Notes under the pieces: model-generated
Database searches by the model: none
Seen by the model: the letters and a program-made list of their open reading frames with translations, nothing else
Told to the model about the DNA's origin: nothing
NCBI RefSeq assembly: GCF_004802635.2
Contig: NZ_CP046052.1
Coordinates: 1,860,001 to 1,924,000, forward strand
From: Methylocystis heyeri
GTDB lineage: Bacteria; Pseudomonadota; Alphaproteobacteria; Rhizobiales; Beijerinckiaceae
Direction: 5' to 3'
Length of the DNA: 64,000 bases
Program-made: the position numbers and the translations under genes
Shown: positions 35,814 through 44,462 of the stretch, one piece after another
How the letters are laid out: each line of letters begins with the position of its first letter
Numbering within the stretch: the stretch's first letter is position 1

Positions 35814-37784
35814 TTAGCTTCGCGTTCTCACGGCTTCTTCGAAGGTTGCAAGGAATTCTTCCTGCTCCTTCGTCTTCACATACTCCGGGTTGAGGCTTCG
35901 AAGATGTGAAATCGCTTCGCTTGCTGACATGCCGCCGCCCTCGATGAGGCAAGAGGCCAGAATCGTACCGGTACGCCCAACTCCCTGCAGGCAATGCACC
36001 AGGAGCACGCGGCCGGATTCCATCAGCTTTCGCATCCGATTCAGAAGAATCAGAGTGCTTTCGATAGTCGGAGCCTTTCCGTCGGGGATAGGCAAATGCA
36101 CGTTGTCGAGGCCTCGCAGAAGCAGTGGGCCCTGCGGCAGGTTCGTCTCCGTGAGCGTAATCAGCGTGGTTACGCCGGCGTCTTTGATGAGATCGAGTTC
36201 GTAGGCGACGTCATGGACCGCCCCGGGCCGCGGCGCGCCGGCGAGGCGCCCCTCGACGACCCAATGAAACCCCAACGGCCCGCGCGCCGACGTAGGCGGC
36301 TTTTTCGGAAGCAGGTTCAACCACGCCGTATGCCTCGGCGTCTCCACTTGCTCCGCGGCCGGCACAGGCTGGTCGACCGCGGCGGTTTCGGCGATTAGGG
36401 CCTTGTGCAGATCCAGCGAGCGCATCGCCGGCTCCGGCAGGGGCGGCGGCGGAGGCGCGTCTTCGGCGAGGGTCTCTGGCGTTGCGTCGGGCGCAGGAAC
36501 GGCGCAGCTTCCCGTGGTCACGAATCGCTGGACGATGGGGTTTGTGGACGCGAAAAACTGCTCGGTCGGGGAATATTCCTGGATGCGGCCTCCCGCAAGC
36601 AGGATAATGCCCTGCGCAACGCTGCGCGCTTCTTTCTGATTGTGCAAAACCACCAGAATCGCCATCTGGCGCGAGATGGCTTTGAGGAGTTGGAGCAGAT
36701 CCGCGGCCTCTTCATCGGCGAGTCCGCTCGTCGGCTCGTCGATCATGAGCAATGCCGGCCTCGCGGCGGCTTCGCTCAGAATAGCGACCTTGCGCTGAAG
36801 AAGCGGCTCGAGATCCACGAACGGCTGATCCAGATGCTCGACCACGTCGCCGGCCTGGAAGTGCTCGAGCCATTCGAGAATTTTCTCCCGCTGGGAGTCT
36901 GCGGTCAGATTGGGATCGGAGACGTGAAATAGCAGGCTTTCCAGCGCCGGCCGCTGCGTCATCTCGATGCGCTGTTTGACCAGGGCCGGCGCATTGCCGG
37001 CCGAGATATACTCGCCGAGATACAAGGCTTCGCCCCAGGAAGAGAAGATTTCGTTCCTCGCGAAAAGCCCTGCAGCGGAACGCAGCAGAGTGGATTTGCC
37101 GGTGCCGGCGGGTCCCATGAGGACCGTGACTCCGCGCGCAGGTATTGTGAGCGTGATGTCGGCGAGAACCACTTTGGCTCCGAAGGCGACGCCATAGCCG
37201 CGGCATGTGAGCGTCTCGCTTCCCAGGAACTCCGCATATGCGCCGCCGTCGAATACGCGCTTGACCGTCGCCGGCCGCGAGTCGATCGCGACCTCGGAGC
37301 CGACCTCGAGTTCAACATTGAGGGCCAGTTCGACGCCCTCTGGAGAAACATTGTTTATTCTTGCGAAGTGTTCGACGCCCGTCGCAAGTTTCACCAGCGC
37401 CAGTTGACGTATAGGGACAACGCGCGCGTTCTTGCGCCGATCGCTTTTGCCGGTCGCTCTTTGGTCGACATGCCAGGCCAGCCTCTGGGCGATGCGGACG
37501 CTTTTCGCATCCGATAATTCGAGCCGGGCGATGATCGAATCGCCTTCCTCTCGCTCCACAAAGGCGACGAATCGCCCGAGCCCTTTGGCGTAAACGACCA
37601 GTTTTTCGCCTGCCTGGGGCTTTTCGGCGCAGGAAAAATGCACTTCCCGCGTCGACATAGCGGAAATCTTGCACGTAAATTCGTCGCCCGACGGCACCAT
37701 GAAACGGGCGGGAATGTCGACTGGAGCCGGCGCATCGCCCTCGGATGGGGGAAAAACAGGACCGGCCAAATTTTGCTGCGTCAT
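35814..37784 (-). CDS. PilZ - ABC ATPase - tyrosine/dual-specificity phosphatase fusion
   Basis: This 656-residue soluble protein has an unusual domain order. Residues about 20-108 are a degenerate PilZ-like domain. Residues about 112-195 are a PilZ domain with both c-di-GMP motifs, RRxxxR at 116-121 and Asn145-x-Ser147-x-x-Gly150. Residues 195-425 are an ABC ATPase with Walker A GPAGTGKS (224-231), Walker B LLMIDE (345-350) and H-loop His381; the LSGGQ signature is degenerate. After a Pro-rich linker, residues about 505-650 form a phosphatase with His597-Cys598-x5-Arg604-Thr and an acid loop with Asp568. No permease is encoded nearby. It probably couples c-di-GMP to ATP hydrolysis and protein dephosphorylation. 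Confidence 0.88.
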   Translation of the reverse strand: MTQQNLAGPVFPPSEGDAPAPVDIPARFMVPSGDEFTCKISAMSTREVHFSCAEKPQAGEKLVVYAKGLGRFVAFVEREEGDSIIARLELSDAKSVRIAQRLAWHVDQRATGKSDRRKNARVVPIRQLALVKLATGVEHFARINNVSPEGVELALNVELEVGSEVAIDSRPATVKRVFDGGAYAEFLGSETLTCRGYGVAFGAKVVLADITLTIPARGVTVLMGPAGTGKSTLLRSAAGLFARNEIFSSWGEALYLGEYISAGNAPALVKQRIEMTQRPALESLLFHVSDPNLTADSQREKILEWLEHFQAGDVVEHLDQPFVDLEPLLQRKVAILSEAAARPALLMIDEPTSGLADEEAADLLQLLKAISRQMAILVVLHNQKEARSVAQGIILLAGGRIQEYSPTEQFFASTNPIVQRFVTTGSCAVPAPDATPETLAEDAPPPPPLPEPAMRSLDLHKALIAETAAVDQPVPAAEQVETPRHTAWLNLLPKKPPTSARGPLGFHWVVEGRLAGAPRPGAVHDVAYELDLIKDAGVTTLITLTETNLPQGPLLLRGLDNVHLPIPDGKAPTIESTLILLNRMRKLMESGRVLLVHCLQGVGRTGTILASCLIEGGGMSASEAISHLRSLNPEYVKTKEQEEFLATFEEAVRTRS

Positions 37785-38366
37785 GGACGCCCACCCGCCT
37801 TAGCTTTAGTGCTTGAATGCGAAAGCCATTTAAGTCGCGAACCGTTGACACTCGATTAATTGCCCGGCCGCCCAACGGGTTAGCGTGATAAGAATCGCGT
37901 CTTGGTTATTTTTTGGAATCACCCGCTTTTAGCTTATTTCAACGCATAGGCGGCATGCGACTACATGTCGCCACCACCGATACACTCTCAAGGGACCGAA
38001 CAACTTTTAAAACATCGTGTATAAACTCCAAACACAGCAATACATTTACCGCCAAGATCGCCACAAATTGATAACTACGAATTTATTACGCGGTTGCATA
38101 GCGGCAGTTCTATGTAATTGTTTGATCGACGCATTGGCGGCGGACTGGCTGAATCGAAACGCATCGAAGCAGCCCAGTCACAAGCGAACACGAGGGTTGA
38201 TATGGCTACGCTGTTCTCTGCCGAAACGTGGTCCAGCCGTCTCGCGAGCGCTCAACGGCGGGGCCGAAGGCGCCGGCTTTCGCCTCGTGTACTAGCCCAG
38301 TGAGCGGCCGAAAGGCAACCTATCGACGCGAACCGATCGCGCCCTGTCCTCATAACGGCCACCTCG
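37785..38366. other. Divergent promoter region of the roadblock/TIR cluster
   Basis: This 582-bp gap between the divergent phosphatase-fusion and repeat-roadblock genes is visibly AT-richer than the flanks, especially 37840-38130. That fits divergent promoters and 5'-leaders, or horizontally gained DNA. A 92-codon frame starting with GTG at 38017 has no convincing ribosome site and is not called. Confidence 0.5.
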
Positions 38367-40499
38367 ATGAACGGAACGAAGAAATCAGATAACAGGACCG
38401 TCAATCCAGGCGGCGACGCGGCGTCCTCTTCTCAGAACGCTACGCGCCATCGTCACTGGCTAGCCGATCTGTTTCCAGCGCCGGTGGAAAAGGCGAAGCC
38501 GACAAAGCCGGCGCCGCATGACTCCTCAGCTCCCGACGAGTCGGCCCTGGCGGCCCGCATACAGAATGTCGTGGAGAGACCGCACGCCCCTCCGGCGCGG
38601 CCGCCGAGAATTGCGCAAATCGAGCCGGTTCCCGTCATCCCCGCCGATGATGAGGAGGATGAGGACGCGGACGCGTATGTCGAGCCGCGGCCGGCGGCTC
38701 CGGAAACAGTAAAGGCGCCCGCCGAAGCCGGCGCTCCGCAGCCGCAGGCGGCGCGTCACGAGTTCGAAACACCCGAACCCGCTCCGGCGCCTCTCGCCCA
38801 GGAGGCGACTCTCGCCGTCTCCGCCCCGGCCATCGAACCCCGGCCGACGGTTCCAGAAGCGGCCCAGGAGCCCGCGGCGCCCGCCCCGCAACCGCAGGCG
38901 GCGTCGATCCACGAATTCGAAGTCTTCCAAACCGCACCGGCGCCCGCCGCCGCTCCGGCCATCGAACCCCGGCCGACAGTTCCGGAAGCGGCCCGGGAGC
39001 CCGCGGCGCCCGCCCCGCAGCCGCAGGCGGCGTCGATCCACGAATTCGAAGTCTTCCAAACCGCACCGACGCCCGCCGCCGCTCCGGCCATCGAACCCCG
39101 GCCGACGGTTCCGGAAGCGGCCCGGGAGCCCGCGGCGCCCGCCCCGCAGCCGCAGGCGGCGTCTGTCCACGAATTCGAAGTCTTCCAAACCGCACCGGTC
39201 CCCGCCGCCGCTCCGGCCATCGAACCCCGGCCGGCGGTTCCGGAAACGGCTTGGGAGCCCGCGGCGCCCATGGCTATCCAGCCGCGAGCGACGCCAGTCG
39301 ACGCTTTCGCGGCGTTGGCAGCCGCTCCGCCTGTCGCCGAGGAGATGGCGCCGCTCGATGTCGCGGCTCACGTCGAACCGAAGCCGATCGTTGCGGAAGC
39401 CCCAGAGGAGCTGGCTCAGACCCTCGCTCATCAACTGCAGCCAGCTGCGCCGATCGAAGACTTCGCAGTCGCGACGCACGCCGTCGCGGAGGCGCCGGCC
39501 GCCGGCTTCGCTGACGTCGAACCCGAGCCAGAGCCAGAGGCTCCGGAAGCCTGGGAAGAGCCTGCCCCAGCCCCCGTTCCGCAGCCGCCGGCCGCGCCGC
39601 AACTGGAACAGGCTTCAGTTGAGGATTTCGAAGAATTCGAGCCCGTTGCGGAGACGGCGCCGGCCGCCGCCGCCGCGGACATCGAGACGGAATCGACGAT
39701 TCTGGAAGCTTTGGAGGAGCCCGTCGCGGCGCTTCCTCCGCAGCCGCCGATCGCTTCGCAACCGCAAGCGGCCACGGTTCGGGAGCTTCAGAAATTCGTG
39801 GCGGAGGCGATAGTCCAGACCGGCGCCGACAACGCCCGGCGCGACGCCGGCCAAGCTCTGCCAGATCCGGCTTTTCCCCACCCCGCAGAGGAGATCCCGC
39901 CGACCATGGCTCCCCAGCCGCATGTGACGACGCAGCCACATGCGCAAGCATCCGAGAGCCTCCCGCCAATCACGGCGACACCAGTCCACGCCGAGATAAA
40001 GACGGCGCCGGAAAAGGTCGCTCCCGCCAGGCAAGAACCACCGCCCTCCTCAAAACCCAATTCCGAAGGTTCGGCTCCGCAGTCGCGGACGAATCCGGCT
40101 CCCCTCTCTCCAGCAAGAAAACAGGAGAACATGATGTCCAGAGTCGATGAAATCCATCAAGTGCTGCACAAGCTGTCGACTCAGTCGCTCGGCGTGGAAG
40201 GCAGCGCGCTGATCTCCGAAGACGGATTGATGATCGCAAGCGCGCTCGGAGAAAACATGGAAGAGTCGCGCGTCGCCGGCATCACCGCCACGCTGCTCAG
40301 CCTCGGCGGTCGCGCCTCGGCGGAATTCAAACGCGGCTCCGTTCAGGAGGTGATCGTGCGCGGCGACCACGGTTACGCCGTTCTCATCGGCGCCGGACGC
40401 GGCACGCTTCTGCTCGCTCTGACCGACGAAACCAGCAAGCTGGGCCTCGTCTTCTTCGATATGCGCGAAGCGGTGGCGAAACTGCAGAACGTCCTGTAA
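38367..40499 (+). CDS. Pro/Ala/Glu repeat protein with C-terminal roadblock/LC7 domain
   Basis: The protein has 710 residues. After a basic N-terminus with a short hydrophobic motif (HWLADLFPAP) comes about 500 residues of disordered Ala/Pro/Glu repeats. The clearest units start at residues 155, 198, 241 and 284 with a 43-residue period and a conserved HEFEVFQTAP core. Diverged copies continue to about residue 480. The last 120 residues (from Met589) are a roadblock/LC7 domain: VDEIHQVLHKL, VEGSALISEDGLMIASAL, ILLSLGGRA-like helix, strands GYAVLIG and GTLLLALT. An internal ribosome site could also yield the roadblock domain alone. It heads the five-gene plus-strand run of the cluster. Confidence 0.83.
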   Translation: MNGTKKSDNRTVNPGGDAASSSQNATRHRHWLADLFPAPVEKAKPTKPAPHDSSAPDESALAARIQNVVERPHAPPARPPRIAQIEPVPVIPADDEEDEDADAYVEPRPAAPETVKAPAEAGAPQPQAARHEFETPEPAPAPLAQEATLAVSAPAIEPRPTVPEAAQEPAAPAPQPQAASIHEFEVFQTAPAPAAAPAIEPRPTVPEAAREPAAPAPQPQAASIHEFEVFQTAPTPAAAPAIEPRPTVPEAAREPAAPAPQPQAASVHEFEVFQTAPVPAAAPAIEPRPAVPETAWEPAAPMAIQPRATPVDAFAALAAAPPVAEEMAPLDVAAHVEPKPIVAEAPEELAQTLAHQLQPAAPIEDFAVATHAVAEAPAAGFADVEPEPEPEAPEAWEEPAPAPVPQPPAAPQLEQASVEDFEEFEPVAETAPAAAAADIETESTILEALEEPVAALPPQPPIASQPQAATVRELQKFVAEAIVQTGADNARRDAGQALPDPAFPHPAEEIPPTMAPQPHVTTQPHAQASESLPPITATPVHAEIKTAPEKVAPARQEPPPSSKPNSEGSAPQSRTNPAPLSPARKQENMMSRVDEIHQVLHKLSTQSLGVEGSALISEDGLMIASALGENMEESRVAGITATLLSLGGRASAEFKRGSVQEVIVRGDHGYAVLIGAGRGTLLLALTDETSKLGLVFFDMREAVAKLQNVL
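38829..39275 (+). repeat. Tandem 129-bp coding repeats
   Basis: Three near-identical 129-bp units begin at 38829, 38958 and 39087, and a decayed fourth begins at 39216. They encode the 43-residue units of the repeat-roadblock protein. Near-identity at nucleotide level implies recent slippage or unequal crossover. Confidence 0.92.
40123..40136 (+). promoter_or_regulatory. Internal ribosome binding site and start codons
   Basis: AGGAG at 40123-40127 sits 3 nt before in-frame ATGs at 40131 and 40134, exactly at the boundary of the C-terminal roadblock domain. It could give a separate 122- or 123-residue roadblock protein from the same gene. Confidence 0.55.
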
Positions 40500-40553
40500 T
40501 CGGCTCCCCGCTTCCCCCATCCCGCCAACGAAACAACCGACCGAAGGAATCTA

Positions 40554-41315
40554 ATGAGCAACATCACTCTCTATGACGACGGCGTTCACCGAAACGTCCT
40601 CCTCGAGGATTTCGACGCGGGCGGCCTGGCTGTGCAAGCGAACCAGCATGTGATCGTGCACGGCTCCGCCGGCATGATTCTCGATCCCGGCGGCCACAAG
40701 GTCTACAGCAAGGTGCTCAGCGGCACTTTCACGGTCCTTGCGGGCGCGAGGCTCACTCACATCTTTCTGTCGCACCAGGACCCGGACATCGTCGCGGCCG
40801 TCAACGGATGGCTCATGACGACAGACGCGACGGCTTACATCTCCGAGCTGTGGACGCGCTTCGTGCCGCATTTCGGCGTCGACAGCATGGTCTCCGATCG
40901 TTTGAAGCCCATTCCGGACCCGGGCATGGTCTTCGATCTCGACGGCAGTCCCATCATCGCCGTGCCGGCGCATTTCATGCACAGCGAGGGCAACTTCCAG
41001 ATCTACGATCCGGTCGCCAAGATCCTGTACACCGGAGATCTCGGCGCTTCGATCGGAGCCAGCTATCGCGAAGTTCCCGATTTCGACGCGCATATGCAGT
41101 ATATGGCCGGATTCCACAGGCGATACATGGTGGCGAACCGCATCAATCGCGCCTGGGCCGACATGGTGCGGCCGCTCGATATCGAGATCATCGCTCCTCA
41201 GCATGGCGCCCTCTTCAGGGGCAAGGAGATGGTCAACAAGTTCATCGACTGGGTCGGAGATCTGCAGTGCGGCGTCGATATCATCACGCCGGCGTTCAAG
41301 ATACCGGCCGCGTAA
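40554..41315 (+). CDS. Flavodiiron-like metallo-beta-lactamase protein (ODP-type, no flavodoxin domain)
   Basis: This 253-residue protein is a single metallo-beta-lactamase domain resembling the diiron part of flavodiiron proteins and the oxygen-binding diiron protein of chemotaxis systems. Candidate metal ligands are His74, Asp76 and Asp78 (SHQDPDI), His143 (HSEGN), Asp162 (YTGDLG) and His217 (PQHG). The sixth ligand, normally His after the D of HxExDH, is Ile79 here. There is no flavodoxin domain, so it is more likely an O2/NO/redox sensor than a reductase. A GAAGGAA site precedes the ATG. It follows the repeat-roadblock gene by 54 bp. Confidence 0.82.
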   Translation: MSNITLYDDGVHRNVLLEDFDAGGLAVQANQHVIVHGSAGMILDPGGHKVYSKVLSGTFTVLAGARLTHIFLSHQDPDIVAAVNGWLMTTDATAYISELWTRFVPHFGVDSMVSDRLKPIPDPGMVFDLDGSPIIAVPAHFMHSEGNFQIYDPVAKILYTGDLGASIGASYREVPDFDAHMQYMAGFHRRYMVANRINRAWADMVRPLDIEIIAPQHGALFRGKEMVNKFIDWVGDLQCGVDIITPAFKIPAA

Positions 41316-41378
41316 AACCGCTCCACATGCGGCGCATTTGCGCCGCAAGTCCGCAAGCCTGCTGCTGGGACCGCTCCA

Positions 41379-41843
41379 ATGGTCGCGACCACAATCACGG
41401 CGCCTCGCCTGCGCCAGAGACGCCTTGTCGGGGAGGATGATCCGGCTTGGTTCACTCTCCTGCTGGTCGCGGCCGGGGCGATCGCCTGCTCCTGGTCGGC
41501 TGCGATGTGGCTGAGGTTCGCAAACGTCGCGCCCTTCTCCTCGGAGCCGCGAGTCGCGATCCCGGAGGCCGGCGACAATCCGGCGACGGTAATGCGCGGG
41601 CCTCTCCGGGAGTGGAGAGCCGCGCGCTCCCGGCCCGTGGTAAGCGCAGGAGGGGATGCGAGCAAGCCTGCCGCCGGGAGCGCCGCGCCGCCGGCGCCCG
41701 AAGCATCCGTGCGCGCGCCCTTTCCGCTGGTCATGGGCGTGCCCCGGATATTGCGCCAGGGCGTAAAATCGTCCGAGCCGAACGCCGCCCCCTGCGCGCA
41801 GGACAATGCGGAGGCGGCGAGGCGACCCTGCCCGCGGCGTTAA
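41379..41843 (+). CDS. Putative single-pass membrane protein
   Basis: The 154-residue frame has one transmembrane segment (WFTLLLVAAGAIACSWSAAM, about residues 24-43). A Pro/Ala-rich extracytoplasmic or cytoplasmic tail follows. GGGA lies before the ATG. It sits 63 bp after the ODP-like gene within the plus-strand run. Support is moderate because overlapping frames exist on both strands, but the membrane segment in this frame is convincing. Confidence 0.5.
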   Translation: MVATTITAPRLRQRRLVGEDDPAWFTLLLVAAGAIACSWSAAMWLRFANVAPFSSEPRVAIPEAGDNPATVMRGPLREWRAARSRPVVSAGGDASKPAAGSAAPPAPEASVRAPFPLVMGVPRILRQGVKSSEPNAAPCAQDNAEAARRPCPRR

Positions 41844-42027
41844 AACGCATTGCGATCGAACCCGGAATTGCCGCCGAGGCCAAACTCGACCATTGCGCGA
41901 AATCGCCATTGGGGCGACATTGCGGATTCGACAAACGAGGCGAAGGGGGCCGCTCGCGCGGAACCACAAGTCTTGCGAAAAATCCGCTCCGCGCAAGCGC
42001 AGAGCCCGAACACGCTGGGGTAAAGCA

Positions 42028-42654
42028 ATGGTCTTGGCGATTGCGGTTTCGCTCATCGCAATTATCGCCCTAATGCGAGCAGGATATTCGTTGGGCGTGC
42101 GCGCCGGATCATCCGAGCGCGCCCGACTTCGGGCGCTGCTCGGGCAAGCAATGGCCGGCAAGCCCCTCCCCGCGCCGCGCAAGGACGAAGGCGAAACTCC
42201 GCCGACCGCAGCGGAGTCGGCCGCTGAGCCCGACCCGATCTCGAGGGATCTCGCGATATTCAAGATCGGCCACGGAGAAAGGCGCGACCTGACGCAGTTG
42301 CTCGACCGCGTGTGCTCCGCGGGACGATTCGAATCCGCTCTCCTGAGCAGCGAGGAAGGATTTTCGCTTGCTGCGAGCAGCGGCGCGGGAGACACCGACG
42401 ATCTCGCAGCGTCGCTCGCAAGACTGGCGTTCGCGATCGATCAGGCCGCCAACAAGGAAGGCCAGGCTCCCACGGCCTTTCTGATCCGCGACGCCCGCGA
42501 CGATTTGATGCTGTGCCGGATGTTCCAACTCCGAGGCCAACGCTTGTTCTTTACGACGCGGTCCCGTAATTCGAGAACCACCTCATGGGATCTCGATACG
42601 GTGGTCCCTAAGATCGAAGAAGCCCTCGAGCCCGGCCCGGCGCCGGACACTTAA
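42028..42654 (+). CDS. Membrane-anchored roadblock-like protein
   Basis: The protein has 208 residues. An N-terminal transmembrane helix (VLAIAVSLIAIIALMRAGYSLG) is followed by a charged linker and a C-terminal roadblock/LC7-like domain (LTQLLDRVCSAGRFESALLSSEEGFSLAASSG, a helix LAASLARLAFAIDQA, then LMLCRMFQLRGQRLFFTTR). GGGGTAA precedes the ATG at 42028. It could tether the cluster's other roadblock and TIR proteins to the membrane. Confidence 0.7.
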   Translation: MVLAIAVSLIAIIALMRAGYSLGVRAGSSERARLRALLGQAMAGKPLPAPRKDEGETPPTAAESAAEPDPISRDLAIFKIGHGERRDLTQLLDRVCSAGRFESALLSSEEGFSLAASSGAGDTDDLAASLARLAFAIDQAANKEGQAPTAFLIRDARDDLMLCRMFQLRGQRLFFTTRSRNSRTTSWDLDTVVPKIEEALEPGPAPDT

Positions 42655-42816
42655 AAAATCCGTGCGAGAATTCGCGCCGAATGCTTATGATTCGAAATGG
42701 CGAAAGCCGCCCGCGTTTCGCAAAAAAGCTGTTTAGTTTACGGAACCTACAGCTTGTTTGTATAAGGCGTGAACCCAAAGAAATTTCGCCGGCCTTCCTG
42801 GAGTGCGGTGTCCATC

Positions 42817-44034
42817 ATGTCCCATACGGTCTTCCTACGCTATTACTCGAGTGACAAGGCTGTCGCGGAGATCCTGTGCGACCACCTGGAAAAGGGAGGA
42901 CTTCCGGTTTGGATGGCGCCGCGAGACATTTCGCCCTCCATGGGCTGGAATGAGCAGATCCTCAGCGCCGTCGACGCAGCCGATGTCGCGCTGCTCCTTT
43001 ATTCCAGCAAGATGGCGGCCATCTCGCAAATCGAGAGGGAACTGAGCCGCGCCGTCGCAAACGGCGGCGTGGTCGTCGTCGCGTCCCTGGACGAAACCTC
43101 TCCCACAGCCGAACTTTCGCCTCTGGTTTCCGAAGAGAATTGGCTTCCGGTCTGGAAGCCGCCGTTCGAATCTCACCTCGACGAAATCGCCCGCGTTGTC
43201 GTGGCGGCGATAGAATCGAAGGCCGCCGGAGTGAAATTCGCCCCCCCCATTCAGCGGCCCGAGACGATCCCCAGCCCCGCGCCCGCGACGACGGAAGAGC
43301 CGAATTACGAAGGCAAAGACGTCACAGCCGCCGCGCTGGAAGCTCCCCCCTCCCCGCCGCCCTACGAGGCGGAAGCGAAGTTGGACGCGGCGGAGATCAT
43401 CGAACCGACTCCCCAGCCGCAAACTCCACCCGCTTCCATTCCGTCCTTCCGAGCGGCGATGCTCGACGCCATCGACTCCATCGAGCCGGTTGCGGAACCG
43501 GAACCCGCCATCGCCCCGACCATGTTCGAGCCGATAGCCGCCGCCGAAGAAGCCGCGGCGGCAGTCGAACCGAGCCCTTCTCCCGTCCCCGCCCCGCGCG
43601 TCGTCGAAGTGGAAGTGGACGAGGCGATCTTCGCCGAACTGAAACCCTACCCCGAGACCGCGTCCCCGGCCGCCAAATCGAAATTCGACCCGCCGTTCGC
43701 CGTGGCCTCGGCGCCCGAACCGGAGACGCTTCTCCTCAAAGACCCTGCGCCGGTTCAGGACAAGCCGGCTCCGGGGTTCGATTGGCGCGCAAAACTCCTC
43801 GACGCGAAGATCGGCGCCGGCGTGCTGTGCGGCCTGGCGCTTCTGCTGGTCGCGTTTCATTTCCTTGGATCGAAGCACGAGAACAAAGCGCCGCCGCCGC
43901 CGGCGAGATCCTCGATCAAGGCCCCGGCCAAAGCCGCGCGGCTGCCCGACGAACCATCCAAAGCAGACCTCGCCGCCACCCATGGTGCGCCGGACAAGCC
44001 GGTTGCTCCAAGAGCGGCAGGCGAAGGGAAATAA
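42817..44034 (+). CDS. TIR-domain protein with C-terminal membrane anchor
   Basis: The protein is 405 residues from the ATG at 42817; an in-frame GTG at 42769 is an alternative. Residues about 1-130 are a TIR domain (VFLRYYSSDKAVAE, VWMAPRDISPSMGW, ILSAVDAADVALLLYSS, then ISQIERELSRA with Glu75 as the candidate NADase residue). A Glu/Pro/Ala-rich linker of about 200 residues follows, resembling that of the repeat-roadblock protein. A single transmembrane helix (about 332-351) and a 54-residue basic/Pro-rich tail complete it. Bacterial TIR domains cleave NAD or make signalling nucleotides in immunity, or act as interaction modules. It ends the cluster. Confidence 0.85.
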   Translation: MSHTVFLRYYSSDKAVAEILCDHLEKGGLPVWMAPRDISPSMGWNEQILSAVDAADVALLLYSSKMAAISQIERELSRAVANGGVVVVASLDETSPTAELSPLVSEENWLPVWKPPFESHLDEIARVVVAAIESKAAGVKFAPPIQRPETIPSPAPATTEEPNYEGKDVTAAALEAPPSPPPYEAEAKLDAAEIIEPTPQPQTPPASIPSFRAAMLDAIDSIEPVAEPEPAIAPTMFEPIAAAEEAAAAVEPSPSPVPAPRVVEVEVDEAIFAELKPYPETASPAAKSKFDPPFAVASAPEPETLLLKDPAPVQDKPAPGFDWRAKLLDAKIGAGVLCGLALLLVAFHFLGSKHENKAPPPPARSSIKAPAKAARLPDEPSKADLAATHGAPDKPVAPRAAGEGK

Positions 44035-44314
44035 GAAGCGGCGCGCCGTAGGCGCCCGCTCCCTCTCGACAGCCCGTTTCACGCGGATACTGAACTGGAG
44101 GAAGCGGAGCGCCCGCCGGCTTTGCAATTCTTTTGGCGGCCTCGATTCGGCGTCGGACCGCGCCTGTGCGCGTTTCCGCGTTGTGAACGCCGATCGAACA
44201 TCCGCGGGACTCTTCTTTCGATTGTAGGACTGTCGGCGCTGCCATGTTCCGTTATCCGCGCCAACGGCAGGGCGCAAACTGCCCTGTGAATTCAAATAAA
44301 TTCAAATCATTAAA

Positions 44315-44392
44315 TGGTCGGAGTGGCGGGATTCGAACCCACGACCCCTTGTCCCCCAGACAAGTGCGCTAACCGGGCTGCGCTACACTCCG
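44315..44392 (-). tRNA. tRNA-Pro (anticodon GGG)
   Basis: On the minus strand the 5' acceptor CGGAGTG (44392-44386) pairs with CACTCCG (44325-44319). The anticodon stem CTTGT/ACAAG closes a 7-nt loop with anticodon GGG (44357-44355). The T-loop GTTCGAATC is canonical and CCA is encoded (44317-44315). Confidence 0.97.
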
Positions 44393-44462
44393 ACTTCGCC
44401 GTCCTTATAGAGCGCGGCGTTGGCGCTGGCAACGGCGTTCGAAGGATTTTCTCGCGCCCCTA

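Noticed and set aside
38017-38295. 92-codon frame in the divergent promoter gap
   Set aside because: It has a GTG start without a ribosome site and no family resemblance; the region is more likely regulatory.
38829-39275. Regularly spaced repeats resembling a CRISPR array
   Set aside because: The units are 129 bp with no unique spacers and keep an open reading frame; they are coding repeats.
40551-42395. 614-codon minus-strand frame over the diiron-MBL gene
   Set aside because: It is an antisense shadow; the plus strand carries the metallo-beta-lactamase motifs and ribosome site.
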